A DNA stretch of 64,000 nt from a virus. The position numbers and the translations under genes were made by a program. Below are positions 1 through 7,548 of the stretch, in pieces (position 1 is the stretch's first letter; every line of letters begins with the position of its first letter). Where the stretch lies: the IMG/VR virus record IMGVR_UViG_3300010885_036069, positions 52,662-116,661 of that record; one strand, given 5' to 3'. Under the pieces are notes generated by a model that had not been told where the DNA came from, searched no databases, and worked only from the letters and a program-made list of their open reading frames with translations.

Positions 1-1
1 G

Positions 2-361
2 GGCGAAGAGAGTCTTGCAAAGCTCTTCGCTGCTGGCGATCAAAATGTTCATGAGTGCATTTCCATTGTCTATGGGAACTCCTCTGGAGAAATGAGAGCC
101 ACAAGCATCCCCTACAAGCAGGAACTCGGGCGAAAAATCACTTGGCTCACCGAGTCTGTTCAGGTCGTAGATGAAGGTGCAAGCGGATCTTTCATTGAAG
201 TAATTAGATATCTATTTGATGTTGTTGAAATGATCCCATGGCCCACTGAGGGTTCTCCAGCGAGGTACATGACCGCCGTCGCTTCGCAGATGGGTGAGCA
301 TGGATTTATGCTCGTTTGCGGGATCCCAGGCACCGTTACCGACTGGGATTCTCCCTCCTAG
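2..361 (+). CDS. Hypothetical protein, 5' end cut by window
   Basis: The frame is open from the first bases of the window to a TAG at 359-361, giving at least 119 residues. The first in-frame ATG is at 92, but the residues before it (such as SLAKLFAAGD) look like continuous coding sequence, so the true start probably lies outside the window. The visible part is soluble, mixed alpha/beta in composition, with no membrane segment and no motif I recognise. It precedes a run of small rightward genes. Function unknown. Confidence 0.6.
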   Translation, partial: GEESLAKLFAAGDQNVHECISIVYGNSSGEMRATSIPYKQELGRKITWLTESVQVVDEGASGSFIEVIRYLFDVVEMIPWPTEGSPARYMTAVASQMGEHGFMLVCGIPGTVTDWDSPS

Positions 362-375
362 TCTATAATTTACCT

Positions 376-549
376 ATGGGTAAAGGTAAGGGCAGTTCAA
401 ATCGAGCAGGTGAGAGGACTCGGAAAAATCCTCTCACCGGAGAAATTGAGAAAGTTGCCGGCACCAAAGCCGGAAGGGGGCGTATGCGCGAGGCTCCAAA
501 CTCGCCACTTCGCACCCATGACCGCAATCAGGTAAAAAAACCCTCCTAA
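376..549 (+). CDS. Small basic hypothetical protein (57 aa)
   Basis: The ATG at 376 starts a 57-residue, strongly basic protein beginning MGKGKGSSNRAG and ending in KKPS. The same frame is open back to 316, but that would overlap the preceding gene by 46 bases, so I chose 376. A TATAAT hexamer lies at 364-369, only a few bases ahead of the ATG, with no good -35 at the right distance. The sequence is rich in Gly, Arg and Lys and lacks hydrophobic stretches, suggesting a disordered nucleic-acid-binding peptide; that is inference. No family recognised. Confidence 0.45.
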   Translation: MGKGKGSSNRAGERTRKNPLTGEIEKVAGTKAGRGRMREAPNSPLRTHDRNQVKKPS

Positions 550-561
550 TCAAGATAATTC

Positions 562-590
562 TTGACTTTGACCTGTGAATCAGTAAGTAT
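562..590 (+). promoter_or_regulatory. Putative promoter upstream of small membrane protein
   Basis: TTGACT at 562-567, immediately followed by TTGACC at 568-573, is a good -35 candidate in the 76-base gap between two rightward genes. The matching -10 around 584-590 (TAAGTAT) is a poor match to TATAAT. Position and orientation suit transcription of 626-1407. Weak, composition-based call. Confidence 0.3.
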
Positions 591-625
591 CTAGTGACCG
601 AATAAATAACCCAAGGAGTCTTGGG

Positions 626-853
626 ATGTTCAGTAAGTTGAAGTGCCTTCTATCTACCATTAACCAGAAGTCACAAGATGAGCCAATCATCCTTGTGGTG
701 TTAGCACTGTTTTTATTGATGTTTGTTTGCCTATTGTTGCTTATCGTGCTTCTGGCAGTCAAACTCCTAGGAATTCTATTTATCCCCGTTGTTTCCTTAC
801 TTGGGGCCATATCCATGGTTCTGATTGAGCGATTTGGGGAGGAAAGCGAATAA
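626..853 (+). CDS. Small membrane protein
   Basis: A 75-residue protein with ATG at 626, preceded by AAGGAG at 613-618. Residues about 20-62 are almost entirely hydrophobic (Leu, Val, Ile, Phe) with one weak break, consistent with two closely spaced transmembrane helices or a helical hairpin. The N-terminus is short and charged and the C-terminus is acidic (RFGEESE). It ends three bases before the GTG of the next gene, so the two are probably co-transcribed. It could be a holin-like or superinfection-related membrane protein, but nothing in the sequence decides this; another two-helix holin candidate lies at 58649. Confidence 0.7.
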   Translation: MFSKLKCLLSTINQKSQDEPIILVVLALFLLMFVCLLLLIVLLAVKLLGILFIPVVSLLGAISMVLIERFGEESE

Positions 854-855
854 GC

Positions 856-1407
856 GTGAACGAGGAAGCGACCGAGAATCCGTTTCTAACGGTTTGGATT
901 GAGTTGAGTCGCCATGAACTTTTATCTGCTGCGGTCGGGGGCTGCCAGCGTCGAGTGACCTCAATGGAAGTTGCCAGACCTCAGTTCTATGGCGCCGACG
1001 AACGAAACAACTATTGGCAAATTGATATTCAGGGTGCAATTGCTGAATATGCAGTAGCAAAGGCCTTTGATAAGTATTGGGAACCGGCAACTGATAAGTC
1101 GCTTAAATCGCTTCCTGGCGATGTTGGCTTCTACCAAATTCGGTCAACTGCACATAAGACGGGTCAGCTCATAGTCCATAAGGCGGATGCTGATGATGTT
1201 CCGTTCATTCTTGCCATTGTTTCTGAGCCGTATGTGAAACTTGCTGGATACCTCTACGGCGGTGAAGCAAAGGAAATTGGCGAGCAGCGAAAGTATGGAT
1301 GCACTTGGGTTCCACAGGAAAAACTCCGTTCAGTGACGGAACTAATTGATTTCCCTCAAATGGATGGGGTTTCAATCAAGAAGGCAAAACATCGTCAAGC
1401 CCAGTAA
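856..1407 (+). CDS. Conserved phage protein, possible PD-(D/E)XK-like fold
   Basis: GTG start at 856, directly after the preceding stop; 183 residues. The middle has the arrangement IQGAIAEYAVAKAF (a helix with a conserved acidic residue), then GDVGFYQIRST, then a hydrophobic strand, an order that recalls the PD-(D/E)XK nuclease core (E...D...Q-x-R/K). I recall related proteins of about this size in many phages of environmental bacteria, where the QIRST segment often reads VEVRT. The lysine of the classical motif is replaced here by arginine, so nuclease activity is uncertain. The last 32 bases overlap the 3' end of a convergent leftward gene. Confidence 0.6.
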   Translation: MNEEATENPFLTVWIELSRHELLSAAVGGCQRRVTSMEVARPQFYGADERNNYWQIDIQGAIAEYAVAKAFDKYWEPATDKSLKSLPGDVGFYQIRSTAHKTGQLIVHKADADDVPFILAIVSEPYVKLAGYLYGGEAKEIGEQRKYGCTWVPQEKLRSVTELIDFPQMDGVSIKKAKHRQAQ

Positions 1408-1936
1408 CGCTCGCAATAATTTCTCTTGGGACTCCGAGCCATGTCAGCAGTACGGCAAGTTTGTATGGGTTGGCAGTAAATAGCGTTATGAAAGATCCAG
1501 AGAAAGCGCCATCACTGTCTGAAAAAATTGCTGATGATGACCCAGCCCAATCTTCACTTTTCCTGAGCCAACTTGAGAGATTCTGTGATGGATGTTGAGT
1601 TCTGGCGCTCCAGTCAAAACTGCCATCAGCAAGCAAACCATCAATATCCCTGTCTTTGTCAGCGTCAAAGATTTCTTCAAGAAAGTCATTTGAAAATCGC
1701 GCAGACCAAAGTCCTTGCACCTCATCATTTGAAAAAGACAAGCCCTCCGATGATGCAAGATGAATCGCTTCTTCAGTAATTTCAAATGGACCATCACTTG
1801 AAATTTCTACTCCGGCATCAGACGCTTTAAGCATGCGGATTCCGGAGCCAGTTTCAATAGCAACATGTGGTTCAAACCAGCAAGGCCGAGTCAATACTGC
1901 ATACAAATAACCATCTAGGGCTTTGTCTGAGTTCAT
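1376..1936 (-). CDS. Hypothetical acidic protein (186 aa)
   Basis: An ATG at 1936 on the minus strand opens 186 residues. The protein is acidic, rich in Asp, Ser and Glu, with a more hydrophobic C-terminal third (LAVLLTWLGVPREIIASV) that looks like an amphipathic helix rather than a membrane segment. No catalytic motif or family recognised. It ends inside the 3' end of the convergent rightward gene and starts 13 bases after the stop of the preceding leftward gene, so it is probably in one transcript with that gene. Confidence 0.55.
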   Translation of the reverse strand: MNSDKALDGYLYAVLTRPCWFEPHVAIETGSGIRMLKASDAGVEISSDGPFEITEEAIHLASSEGLSFSNDEVQGLWSARFSNDFLEEIFDADKDRDIDGLLADGSFDWSARTQHPSQNLSSWLRKSEDWAGSSSAIFSDSDGAFSGSFITLFTANPYKLAVLLTWLGVPREIIASVTGLDDVLPS

Positions 1937-1949
1937 GTGAGGAACCGTA

Positions 1950-2201
1950 TCAGAACTGGGAGTAGCCCCTCAATCCAGGTTCCGCCTGAGGACGCTCAAC
2001 CTCTGGCCATTCTCCGTATTGAGTTTCGGGAATTTCAAACTCTTCCTTGTTGCTTGAAATCAAAGACGCTCGAACTTGATCAATCCATGGCCAAGGCATG
2101 GAGAAGCAGCGCTTGGAAGAAACGAAAACTTCAATGCCATCCTCTCCGAGGCGACACACGACGGTTCCATCTGGATTGCTCATATCGCATGTTTCTGACA
2201 T
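1950..2201 (-). CDS. Small hypothetical protein (83 aa)
   Basis: An 83-residue leftward ORF with ATG at 2201 and a second in-frame ATG at 2190. There is no clear Shine-Dalgarno for either. It begins MSETCDMSNPDGTVVCRLGED and has a beta-strand-like middle and an acidic tail ending PGLRGYSQF. It starts just downstream of a strong leftward terminator (2222-2249), so it is either transcribed from a promoter in the about 20 bases between or depends on read-through. No homology recognised. Confidence 0.5.
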   Translation of the reverse strand: MSETCDMSNPDGTVVCRLGEDGIEVFVSSKRCFSMPWPWIDQVRASLISSNKEEFEIPETQYGEWPEVERPQAEPGLRGYSQF

Positions 2202-2221
2202 GCCCGTATTTTAATACAGAA

Positions 2222-2249
2222 AAGACCCCTCACCGAAGTGAGGGGTCTT
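2222..2249 (-). terminator. Intrinsic terminator after the Rpf-like lysin
   Basis: A perfect 12-base stem (AAGACCCCTCAC at 2222-2233 with GTGAGGGGTCTT at 2238-2249) encloses a 4-base loop. On the minus strand the loop reads TTCG closed by C-G, an exceptionally stable tetraloop, and the stem is followed by a short T tract (TTTTCT). It lies 31 bases beyond the stop of the leftward lysin gene. Confidence 0.85.
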
Positions 2250-2279
2250 CCCTTTTGGGTGACTCTAGGGCATTACCGG

Positions 2280-2861
2280 CTAGAGCCAGCCAAATTTGCG
2301 GCTACAGCCCGGCCAAGCCTTCCAGCCCGATCCGGCAAGGACTCGCTCAGCGATCACAATCTGCTGTTCACGAGAGGCTTCCCAGGGGTGAGGTGCGAAC
2401 TCGCCGCCGCCGTAGGACAGCCAAGTTGAGTATGAATGCTGGTGCATAAATTGGAGTCCGCCACCGAAACCGTTACCGGTGTTGGTCGCCCAATTACCCC
2501 CCGTTTCACACTGAGCCAACTGATCCCACCTGCTGCCATCGCCCGAGTCGTAGTTCGGTTCCGTGGGTGGCGCTTTGGGTGCATTTGCGGCTCGCTGAGC
2601 GGCTGCAACTTTCTCCTGCTCGATCTTATTAAGTTCCGCAAGGTAGGCATCAAGATTTCGCTGTTGCTCAATTTCAGCGAAATAAGCCTCCACCGCTGCG
2701 GTGTCTTCCGGTGTTACTTCCGTGGTTGATGGAGCCGATTGGGCTGCTGCAACTGCGGATCCTAAATCTCCTGCTTTCCGTGATGTTGTCATGATGCCAA
2801 TCGACCCGACTAGAAATAGGACGACTGTAAAAACGGCAATGTATAAACGATTGCTAAGCAT
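2280..2861 (-). CDS. Rpf-type transglycosylase-like lysin, membrane-anchored
   Basis: A 193-residue protein with AAAGGAAA just upstream of the ATG at 2861. Residues 7-24 form a hydrophobic signal or anchor segment; 50-100 are an Ala/Glu/Gln-rich, probably helical spacer; 110-193 match the resuscitation-promoting-factor transglycosylase-like domain of Actinobacteria. Visible hallmarks are RWDQLAQCETGGNW with the catalytic Glu at 119, the GGLQF substrate-cleft motif, and Cys118 paired with Cys186 near the C-terminus. The family cleaves glycosidic bonds in peptidoglycan. Placement away from the tail genes suggests an endolysin or lysis-time hydrolase, with the N-terminal segment targeting it to the membrane or cell exterior. 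It is the strongest host clue in the window. Confidence 0.9.
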   Translation of the reverse strand: MLSNRLYIAVFTVVLFLVGSIGIMTTSRKAGDLGSAVAAAQSAPSTTEVTPEDTAAVEAYFAEIEQQRNLDAYLAELNKIEQEKVAAAQRAANAPKAPPTEPNYDSGDGSRWDQLAQCETGGNWATNTGNGFGGGLQFMHQHSYSTWLSYGGGEFAPHPWEASREQQIVIAERVLAGSGWKAWPGCSRKFGWL

Positions 2862-2891
2862 GAACTTTTCCTTTGCTCGGGAATAAGAACT

Positions 2892-2908
2892 GATTCCAAT
2901 TTGGAATC
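2892..2908. repeat. 17-base palindrome in the lysin leader
   Basis: GATTCCAA, one T, TTGGAATC: a perfect inverted repeat with 8-base arms in the 176-base gap between the lysin start (2861) and the methyltransferase stop (3038). Its position, 31 bases upstream of the lysin ATG, suits an operator or a small leader hairpin. The rest of this gap shows no convincing gene. Confidence 0.4.
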
Positions 2909-3037
2909 GTCACCAATCAGAAATCTCTCAGAGGCGACCCGTATAAGACGGTCAGAAAAGGCTAGCAAAGGGAATATCAGTATGCAAGAACGCCCACGCA
3001 AGCGACATAAAGTTTTTTGTGGTACTTGACAAAAGTA

Positions 3038-3796
3038 TCAATCAATAGTATTCCAAGCCAAGTCATCTCCCTCAGCATAAATATCGCACCCAACTCCATT
3101 CCGTAGAAGCCTATTTGCCACTTCTACGGTCGTGTGGCTTCCACTAAAAGGATCCAAGACATTCTCACCTGGTCGCGTTGAAAGGGGGATGCAGCGAAGC
3201 GGAAGTTCCTCGGGAAAGGGTGCTAGATGGCCTCTCCCCTTAGCAGGAGGGAAGCTCCATACATTCCCACGCTCCGTTAGTTGATCCTCGTAAAAACGAT
3301 GTCCCTTATCCTTGGCGAGCATAAAGATGAACTCGCTAGAAACGCCTGGCCGGCGAGCATGCTTGAGATCTTCAGGACGAAGCATGCCCTTGTCCCAAGT
3401 GATTGAAGCCCTATAAAGCCATCCACAATCAACAAAAACCTCAACCACCCTGTGGGGAATATTCAGCCACTGCATTTTTGCTCTATCTGTTTCACCTTGG
3501 CGGTAGCGAGGCTTCCCATCTTTTGATCCGCCTTTGTTGTAGTCGCCCCCAGCGCCACCAGAGCCGGAGGCAGTATCGCCAAGATTGAGCCAGAGAAGAC
3601 CTTCATCGTCTAGTAGTCGGTTCCACTCTTTCGCGCATTTTTCCATGTCTTCCAAATAGTCCTGAACGGAGCCAGTACCAATTTCAAGGTCACTATTTCC
3701 GTATTTACGCAATCCGAAGTACGGAGGTGAGGTGACGATTGAGTGAAAACATCCATCTGGAAGCGGAATCTCGCGAGCATCAGATTTCAAAATCAT
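3038..3796 (-). CDS. DNA methyltransferase (N4-cytosine/N6-adenine, beta-type order)
   Basis: A 252-residue leftward protein. The catalytic motif IV TSPPY is at residues 22-26 and the SAM-binding motif I DPFSGS is at 215-220. The catalytic motif preceding the SAM motif is the beta-class order of amino-methyltransferases such as M.PvuII-like and CcrM-like enzymes. SPPY occurs in both N4-cytosine and N6-adenine enzymes, so the target base is not decided. It is compact, with a small target-recognition insert at about 75-105 rich in Gly and Asp. No restriction endonuclease lies beside it, so it is likely an orphan enzyme protecting phage DNA or modulating expression. It is the first gene of the leftward group 1376-3796 and divergent from 3884. 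Confidence 0.9.
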   Translation of the reverse strand: MILKSDAREIPLPDGCFHSIVTSPPYFGLRKYGNSDLEIGTGSVQDYLEDMEKCAKEWNRLLDDEGLLWLNLGDTASGSGGAGGDYNKGGSKDGKPRYRQGETDRAKMQWLNIPHRVVEVFVDCGWLYRASITWDKGMLRPEDLKHARRPGVSSEFIFMLAKDKGHRFYEDQLTERGNVWSFPPAKGRGHLAPFPEELPLRCIPLSTRPGENVLDPFSGSHTTVEVANRLLRNGVGCDIYAEGDDLAWNTID

Positions 3797-3883
3797 GTGA
3801 ATCCTTTGAGGTTTTTTGTGTGGTCAGTTTACCCCCCTCAGGACTTTGGATGCGACCACCGTGTCGTGGTGTATGGTCACCAG

Positions 3884-4207
3884 ATGTACACAAATGACCA
3901 TGAGGGTGCCTACCCGGAATACGTTTTAAATGACATCAGAATCATCAGGGCGAGTCGAACTCCCTGCATTATTTGTGGTCACCCAACTGGAGATTGCAGC
4001 GACAATTCAGCAGCAAAACCCCGCCAAATCATTGGGGACCATATGTTCCAAAAGTCAACGATTCCGCAGAACGAGGTTCTCGTTCTTGAGGATTTATTTG
4101 ATACGGTTCAAATTACCAACCGCACTTCAACTCGGGTATTGGTGGCTAGGGCCGGTACATACATATCACGCGACAAGGCAATTGAATTTGGACTTGTTTC
4201 ACCCTGA
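3884..4207 (+). CDS. Conserved actinophage protein with CxxCGHPTGDC motif
   Basis: ATG at 3884 gives 107 residues. The same frame is open back to 3743, but that would run into the divergent methyltransferase, so the internal start is preferred; GTG codons at 3866 and 3869 are alternatives. The mark of the family is TPCIICGHPTGDC, a short Cys/His cluster that could bind zinc, followed by an Ala/Lys-rich linker and a C-terminal region ending DKAIEFGLVSP. From memory, small proteins with this arrangement recur in actinobacteriophages without known function. Confidence 0.65.
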   Translation: MYTNDHEGAYPEYVLNDIRIIRASRTPCIICGHPTGDCSDNSAAKPRQIIGDHMFQKSTIPQNEVLVLEDLFDTVQITNRTSTRVLVARAGTYISRDKAIEFGLVSP

Positions 4208-4285
4208 AGTAGTTAATAGCAGTATGTAGATTCGCCTAAGTTTGACTTACCAAAACAACCTCAATTAGCCCGAAAGGCATTTCCG

Positions 4286-6211
4286 GTGTCAGTTATCAGT
4301 TCTGATTTTGTTTCTAGTTACGCATCCCAAACCCCTCCTTGGGGATTCGGTGGAATGGGTGAAATTGTTTACCTGCGTACTTATAGTCGTTCAATTCCTG
4401 AATTGGGTCGCAACGAAATGTGGCCTGAAACCATTCAACGATGCATTAACGGCGCTGTTGAAATTGGAGCAGAACTTTCACAGGAAGAAGCGGAAAAACT
4501 CTTTGACCATATGTTCAATCTTCGCTGCTCACTTAGCGGTCGTTCCCTCTGGCAGCTCGGTACGCAACTGGTCAAGAAGTTCAACGGAACATCACTCAAC
4601 AACTGTTATTTCACCTCTATTGAATCCGTAGAGGACTTTGAACTTCTCTTTGATTATCTGATGCTTGGCGGTGGTGTTGGATTCTCCGTAGAGCGATCAA
4701 AGATTCATGAACTTCCAAAGGTGAAGTCTGGAGTCACAATTACTCACGAGCGCACCAACGATGCTGACATCATTGTTCCTGACTCACGCGGAGGATGGCG
4801 TCGTCTTCTTCATTCAGTTCTCAAGAGTTACTTCACGACGGGGAAGAGCTTCTCATACAGCACCCTTTTGATTCGTGAGTTCGGCGCACCTCTCAGCACC
4901 TTTGGTGGGACCGCTTCAGGACCAGGTGCATTGATTGATGGAATTTCCGATATCTGCAAAGTCATGGAGAATCGAGTCGGAAAGAAACTTCGATCAATTG
5001 ATGTTCTTGATATTTGCAACATTATCGGTCGCATTGTTGTAAGCGGTTCTTCACGCCGTTCTGCTCAGATTGCCATTGGCGATCCGGACGACATTCTTTT
5101 TCTTCGTGCCAAGAATTGGGGAACGGGGAACATCCCTGGCTGGCGAGCAAACTCAAACAACAGCATCTATGCAGATGCTTATGAAGAAATCATGCCTGAA
5201 CTTTGGAAGGGTTACGACGGTTCAGGAGAACCTTACGGACTTTTGAATCGTCGTCTTGCTCGCTCTTACGGTCGTGTCGGTGAGCGCAAATCAGATCCAT
5301 CAGTTGAGGGATTCAACCCCTGCGCTGAAATTGCCCTTGCTGACGGAGAGTCTTGCAATCTTGCAACAATCTTCTTGCCATCAATTGAGTCATTTGAACA
5401 GTTCTGTGAAATTTCAGAACTTCTTTATAAGGTTCAGAAGGCAATCACGAGTCTTGATTATCCATACGAGAAGACAACAACGATTACTCGCAAGAATCGT
5501 CGCCTTGGTCAGTCAGTAACTGGAATCCTTCAATGTTCTGAGGAACAGTTGGCGTGGCTCTCACTCGGCTATGAAAACCTTCGTGCTTTTGATGTTGCCT
5601 ACTCAGCGGAGCATGGAGTTCCAGAGTCAATTCGACTTACCACAGTTCAGCCGTCAGGAACGCTTTCGCTCCTCCCGGGTCAGACTCCTGGCATTCATCC
5701 AGCATTTGCTCGTTACTACATTCGTCGTGTTCGGTTCTCTAGTGCTGATCCCCTCGTGGAGTCATGCCGTAAGCGCGGCTACAACGTGGTTCCCGAGGTC
5801 GGTATTGATGGGCGGGAAGATCACACAAAGTGGGTTGTTGAATTTCCCGCAGAGTCCCCAGAGAATGCAGTCCTCGCTAAGGATATGACCGCAATTGATC
5901 AGTTGGAATGGGTAAAGCGTCTTCAGGCTGAGTGGGCGGACAACGCCGTTTCGGTGACGGTCTATTACCGCAAGGAAGAACTTTCAGAAATCAAAGATTG
6001 GCTTTCAAAGAACTACGACAAGCACATCAAGAGCGTTTCATTCCTTCTTCATTCTGACCATAACTTCCCACTCCCCCCATACGAGGAAATCAGCAAGGAG
6101 GAGTACGAGCGGATGCTGTCAAAGGTTGACTTCTCAATTTCAATTGCTCCGAATGCATCTGGTGACCTTCTTGATGAGTCCTGTGCAACAGGGGCTTGTC
6201 CTGTACGGTAG
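4286..6211 (+). CDS. nrdJ: Class II (adenosylcobalamin-dependent) ribonucleotide reductase
   Basis: 641 residues from a GTG at 4286 (AAAGG nearby at 4273-4277). Reduces ribonucleotides to deoxyribonucleotides using a cobalamin-generated radical and no separate R2 subunit. Visible signatures are NNC at 105-107 and SC at 356-357 (candidate active-site redox cysteines), NPCAE at 344-348 with the presumed radical Cys346 and Glu348, and the C-terminal CATGAC (Cys633, Cys638), a reductant-relay pair. The order and the single-chain length fit the monomeric Lactobacillus leichmannii-type enzyme (about 740 residues), somewhat trimmed. The substrate may be NTPs as in that type. The gene leads a rightward cluster with a dioxygenase and a methyltransferase and should supply dNTPs for phage replication under aerobic or anaerobic conditions if the host has B12. 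Confidence 0.93.
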   Translation: MSVISSDFVSSYASQTPPWGFGGMGEIVYLRTYSRSIPELGRNEMWPETIQRCINGAVEIGAELSQEEAEKLFDHMFNLRCSLSGRSLWQLGTQLVKKFNGTSLNNCYFTSIESVEDFELLFDYLMLGGGVGFSVERSKIHELPKVKSGVTITHERTNDADIIVPDSRGGWRRLLHSVLKSYFTTGKSFSYSTLLIREFGAPLSTFGGTASGPGALIDGISDICKVMENRVGKKLRSIDVLDICNIIGRIVVSGSSRRSAQIAIGDPDDILFLRAKNWGTGNIPGWRANSNNSIYADAYEEIMPELWKGYDGSGEPYGLLNRRLARSYGRVGERKSDPSVEGFNPCAEIALADGESCNLATIFLPSIESFEQFCEISELLYKVQKAITSLDYPYEKTTTITRKNRRLGQSVTGILQCSEEQLAWLSLGYENLRAFDVAYSAEHGVPESIRLTTVQPSGTLSLLPGQTPGIHPAFARYYIRRVRFSSADPLVESCRKRGYNVVPEVGIDGREDHTKWVVEFPAESPENAVLAKDMTAIDQLEWVKRLQAEWADNAVSVTVYYRKEELSEIKDWLSKNYDKHIKSVSFLLHSDHNFPLPPYEEISKEEYERMLSKVDFSISIAPNASGDLLDESCATGACPVR

Positions 6212-6216
6212 TGATC

Positions 6217-7008
6217 ATGAATCTCTCCGATCTGACGGTTCCCTATGAGGGGACGGGTGCTATTGACTGGAATGACGAAGGCGTTGTCATTCTTAAAAAT
6301 TTCATTCCCGAAGAACTCATGGTCGCTTATGAGGAATGCTGGATTAACAATCATGCAGTCGGAACACTTGATAACTATGAAATGACTTCCCCAAATGGGT
6401 GGAGTTATTGCACCCCGTATAGGGATCATCAAGAAGTTCTTGACATCCTTTCTTACGGACCTCTTCATGAGGAAATGAAAAACCTCATTGGTGAGTCAGT
6501 TGGGGTTCATCTGAACCTCACTGGATGGGTTTCAACTACTCGGAATTGGCATCAAGATTCTTACCTCAACCCCACTCATGTTGGTGATCGGTATATTGCC
6601 GCGTGGATAGCACTTGGGAAGATTGACCCCGACTCCGGACCTTTTCAGTATGTCCCCGGTTCGCATAAGTGGCCCCAAGTGACTCGCGAAAAGATCCTTC
6701 AGGCTCTCCCTGAGGGGGATCGTGACCACCTTTGGCCAACCCATAGCGAAAAAATCCTTACGCCTTTATTTGAGGAAGAACTCAAAAAGCGCAATTCGGA
6801 AATTGTCACCTATCTCCCAGAACGCGGAGATGTGCTTCTGTGGCATGGACGACTTCTTCATCGTGGTTCAGTTGCTAACATTCCAGGGATGGAGCGTCGA
6901 TCTTTGATTGCTCACTATTCGGGTGTTAACCATCGTGAAGATATGCCCTCTGCCATTCAGCACGGTGGCGGTTATTACTTTCCAGTTAATGACCTGAGCG
7001 GCAAATAG
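6217..7008 (+). CDS. PhyH-family Fe(II)/2-oxoglutarate dioxygenase
   Basis: 263 residues from ATG 6217, five bases after the reductase stop. The iron ligands appear as WHQD (His112, Asp114) and the distal His215 in WHGRLLHRG; Arg228 or Arg229 (GMERRS) is placed to bind 2-oxoglutarate. The order and roughly 100-residue spacing match the phytanoyl-CoA dioxygenase (PhyH) family, double-stranded beta-helix enzymes that hydroxylate small molecules. The substrate is unknown. PhyH-like and other 2OG oxygenases are common in phages of aquatic bacteria. Co-transcription with the reductase upstream and the methyltransferase two bases downstream suggests a shared metabolic or modification role. Confidence 0.87.
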   Translation: MNLSDLTVPYEGTGAIDWNDEGVVILKNFIPEELMVAYEECWINNHAVGTLDNYEMTSPNGWSYCTPYRDHQEVLDILSYGPLHEEMKNLIGESVGVHLNLTGWVSTTRNWHQDSYLNPTHVGDRYIAAWIALGKIDPDSGPFQYVPGSHKWPQVTREKILQALPEGDRDHLWPTHSEKILTPLFEEELKKRNSEIVTYLPERGDVLLWHGRLLHRGSVANIPGMERRSLIAHYSGVNHREDMPSAIQHGGGYYFPVNDLSGK

Positions 7009-7009
7009 C

Positions 7010-7546
7010 ATGACTTCAACAGACTTGTTTATTAATCATGTAGCGACATTAGATAAGCCCAAGGTTCTTGAAATCGGAACCCTTCAGTGGGTTGATGGTG
7101 TTTCTACGCATCACGGAGCATGGTTGCCCGGAGGGTCCACTCATGTGATGTCTGATATCAAGGAAGGTAAAGATGTTGATGTTGTTGCTGATGCTCATGA
7201 TCTTTCCTTGTTTAGTGAAGGCGAGTTTGATGCTTTTATTGCTGTAAGTGTGTGGGAGCATCTCCGCAAGCCATGGATTGCTTCTGCTGAAGTCGCCCGC
7301 GTGGTAAAGCCTGGTGGGATTATCTATGTAGCCACTCATTTTGCTTTTCCCGTTCATGGTTACCCCTCTGATTATTGTCGATGGACAGATGAGGGATTGA
7401 AAAGTCTTTTTGATGAACCAGAGTGGCATTCACAACAGGCTGATTATGCATTTCCCTGCACGATCAAACCCCCACGAGAAGTTAAGGCTTGGAACACGCT
7501 TGCTCCGGCTTTTCTTAATGTTGCCATTTTTGCTATTAAGGCATAA
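7010..7546 (+). CDS. Class I SAM-dependent methyltransferase
   Basis: 178 residues; the ATG at 7010 lies just after the dioxygenase stop. Motif I is VLEIGT near residue 20, an acidic residue ends the second strand (SDIKEGKDVDVVADAHDL), and FDAFIAVSVWEHL followed by VVKPGGIIYVATHF is the post-I to motif VI region of the Methyltransf_11/25 type. These enzymes methylate small molecules or sugars; nothing visible points to a nucleic acid substrate. It is short for the family, lacking a C-terminal extension. It is tightly linked to the PhyH-type dioxygenase and may act on the same compound, which is inference. Confidence 0.87.
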   Translation: MTSTDLFINHVATLDKPKVLEIGTLQWVDGVSTHHGAWLPGGSTHVMSDIKEGKDVDVVADAHDLSLFSEGEFDAFIAVSVWEHLRKPWIASAEVARVVKPGGIIYVATHFAFPVHGYPSDYCRWTDEGLKSLFDEPEWHSQQADYAFPCTIKPPREVKAWNTLAPAFLNVAIFAIKA

Positions 7547-7548
7547 CG

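Noticed and set aside
2810-3001. Leftward 63-residue ORF upstream of the lysin
   Set aside because: Overlaps the lysin's well-supported start in another frame and lacks a ribosome binding site.
3026-3031. TTGACA as a rightward -35 element
   Set aside because: It lies at the 3' end of a leftward gene, has no -10 at proper distance, and would fire against the methyltransferase gene.
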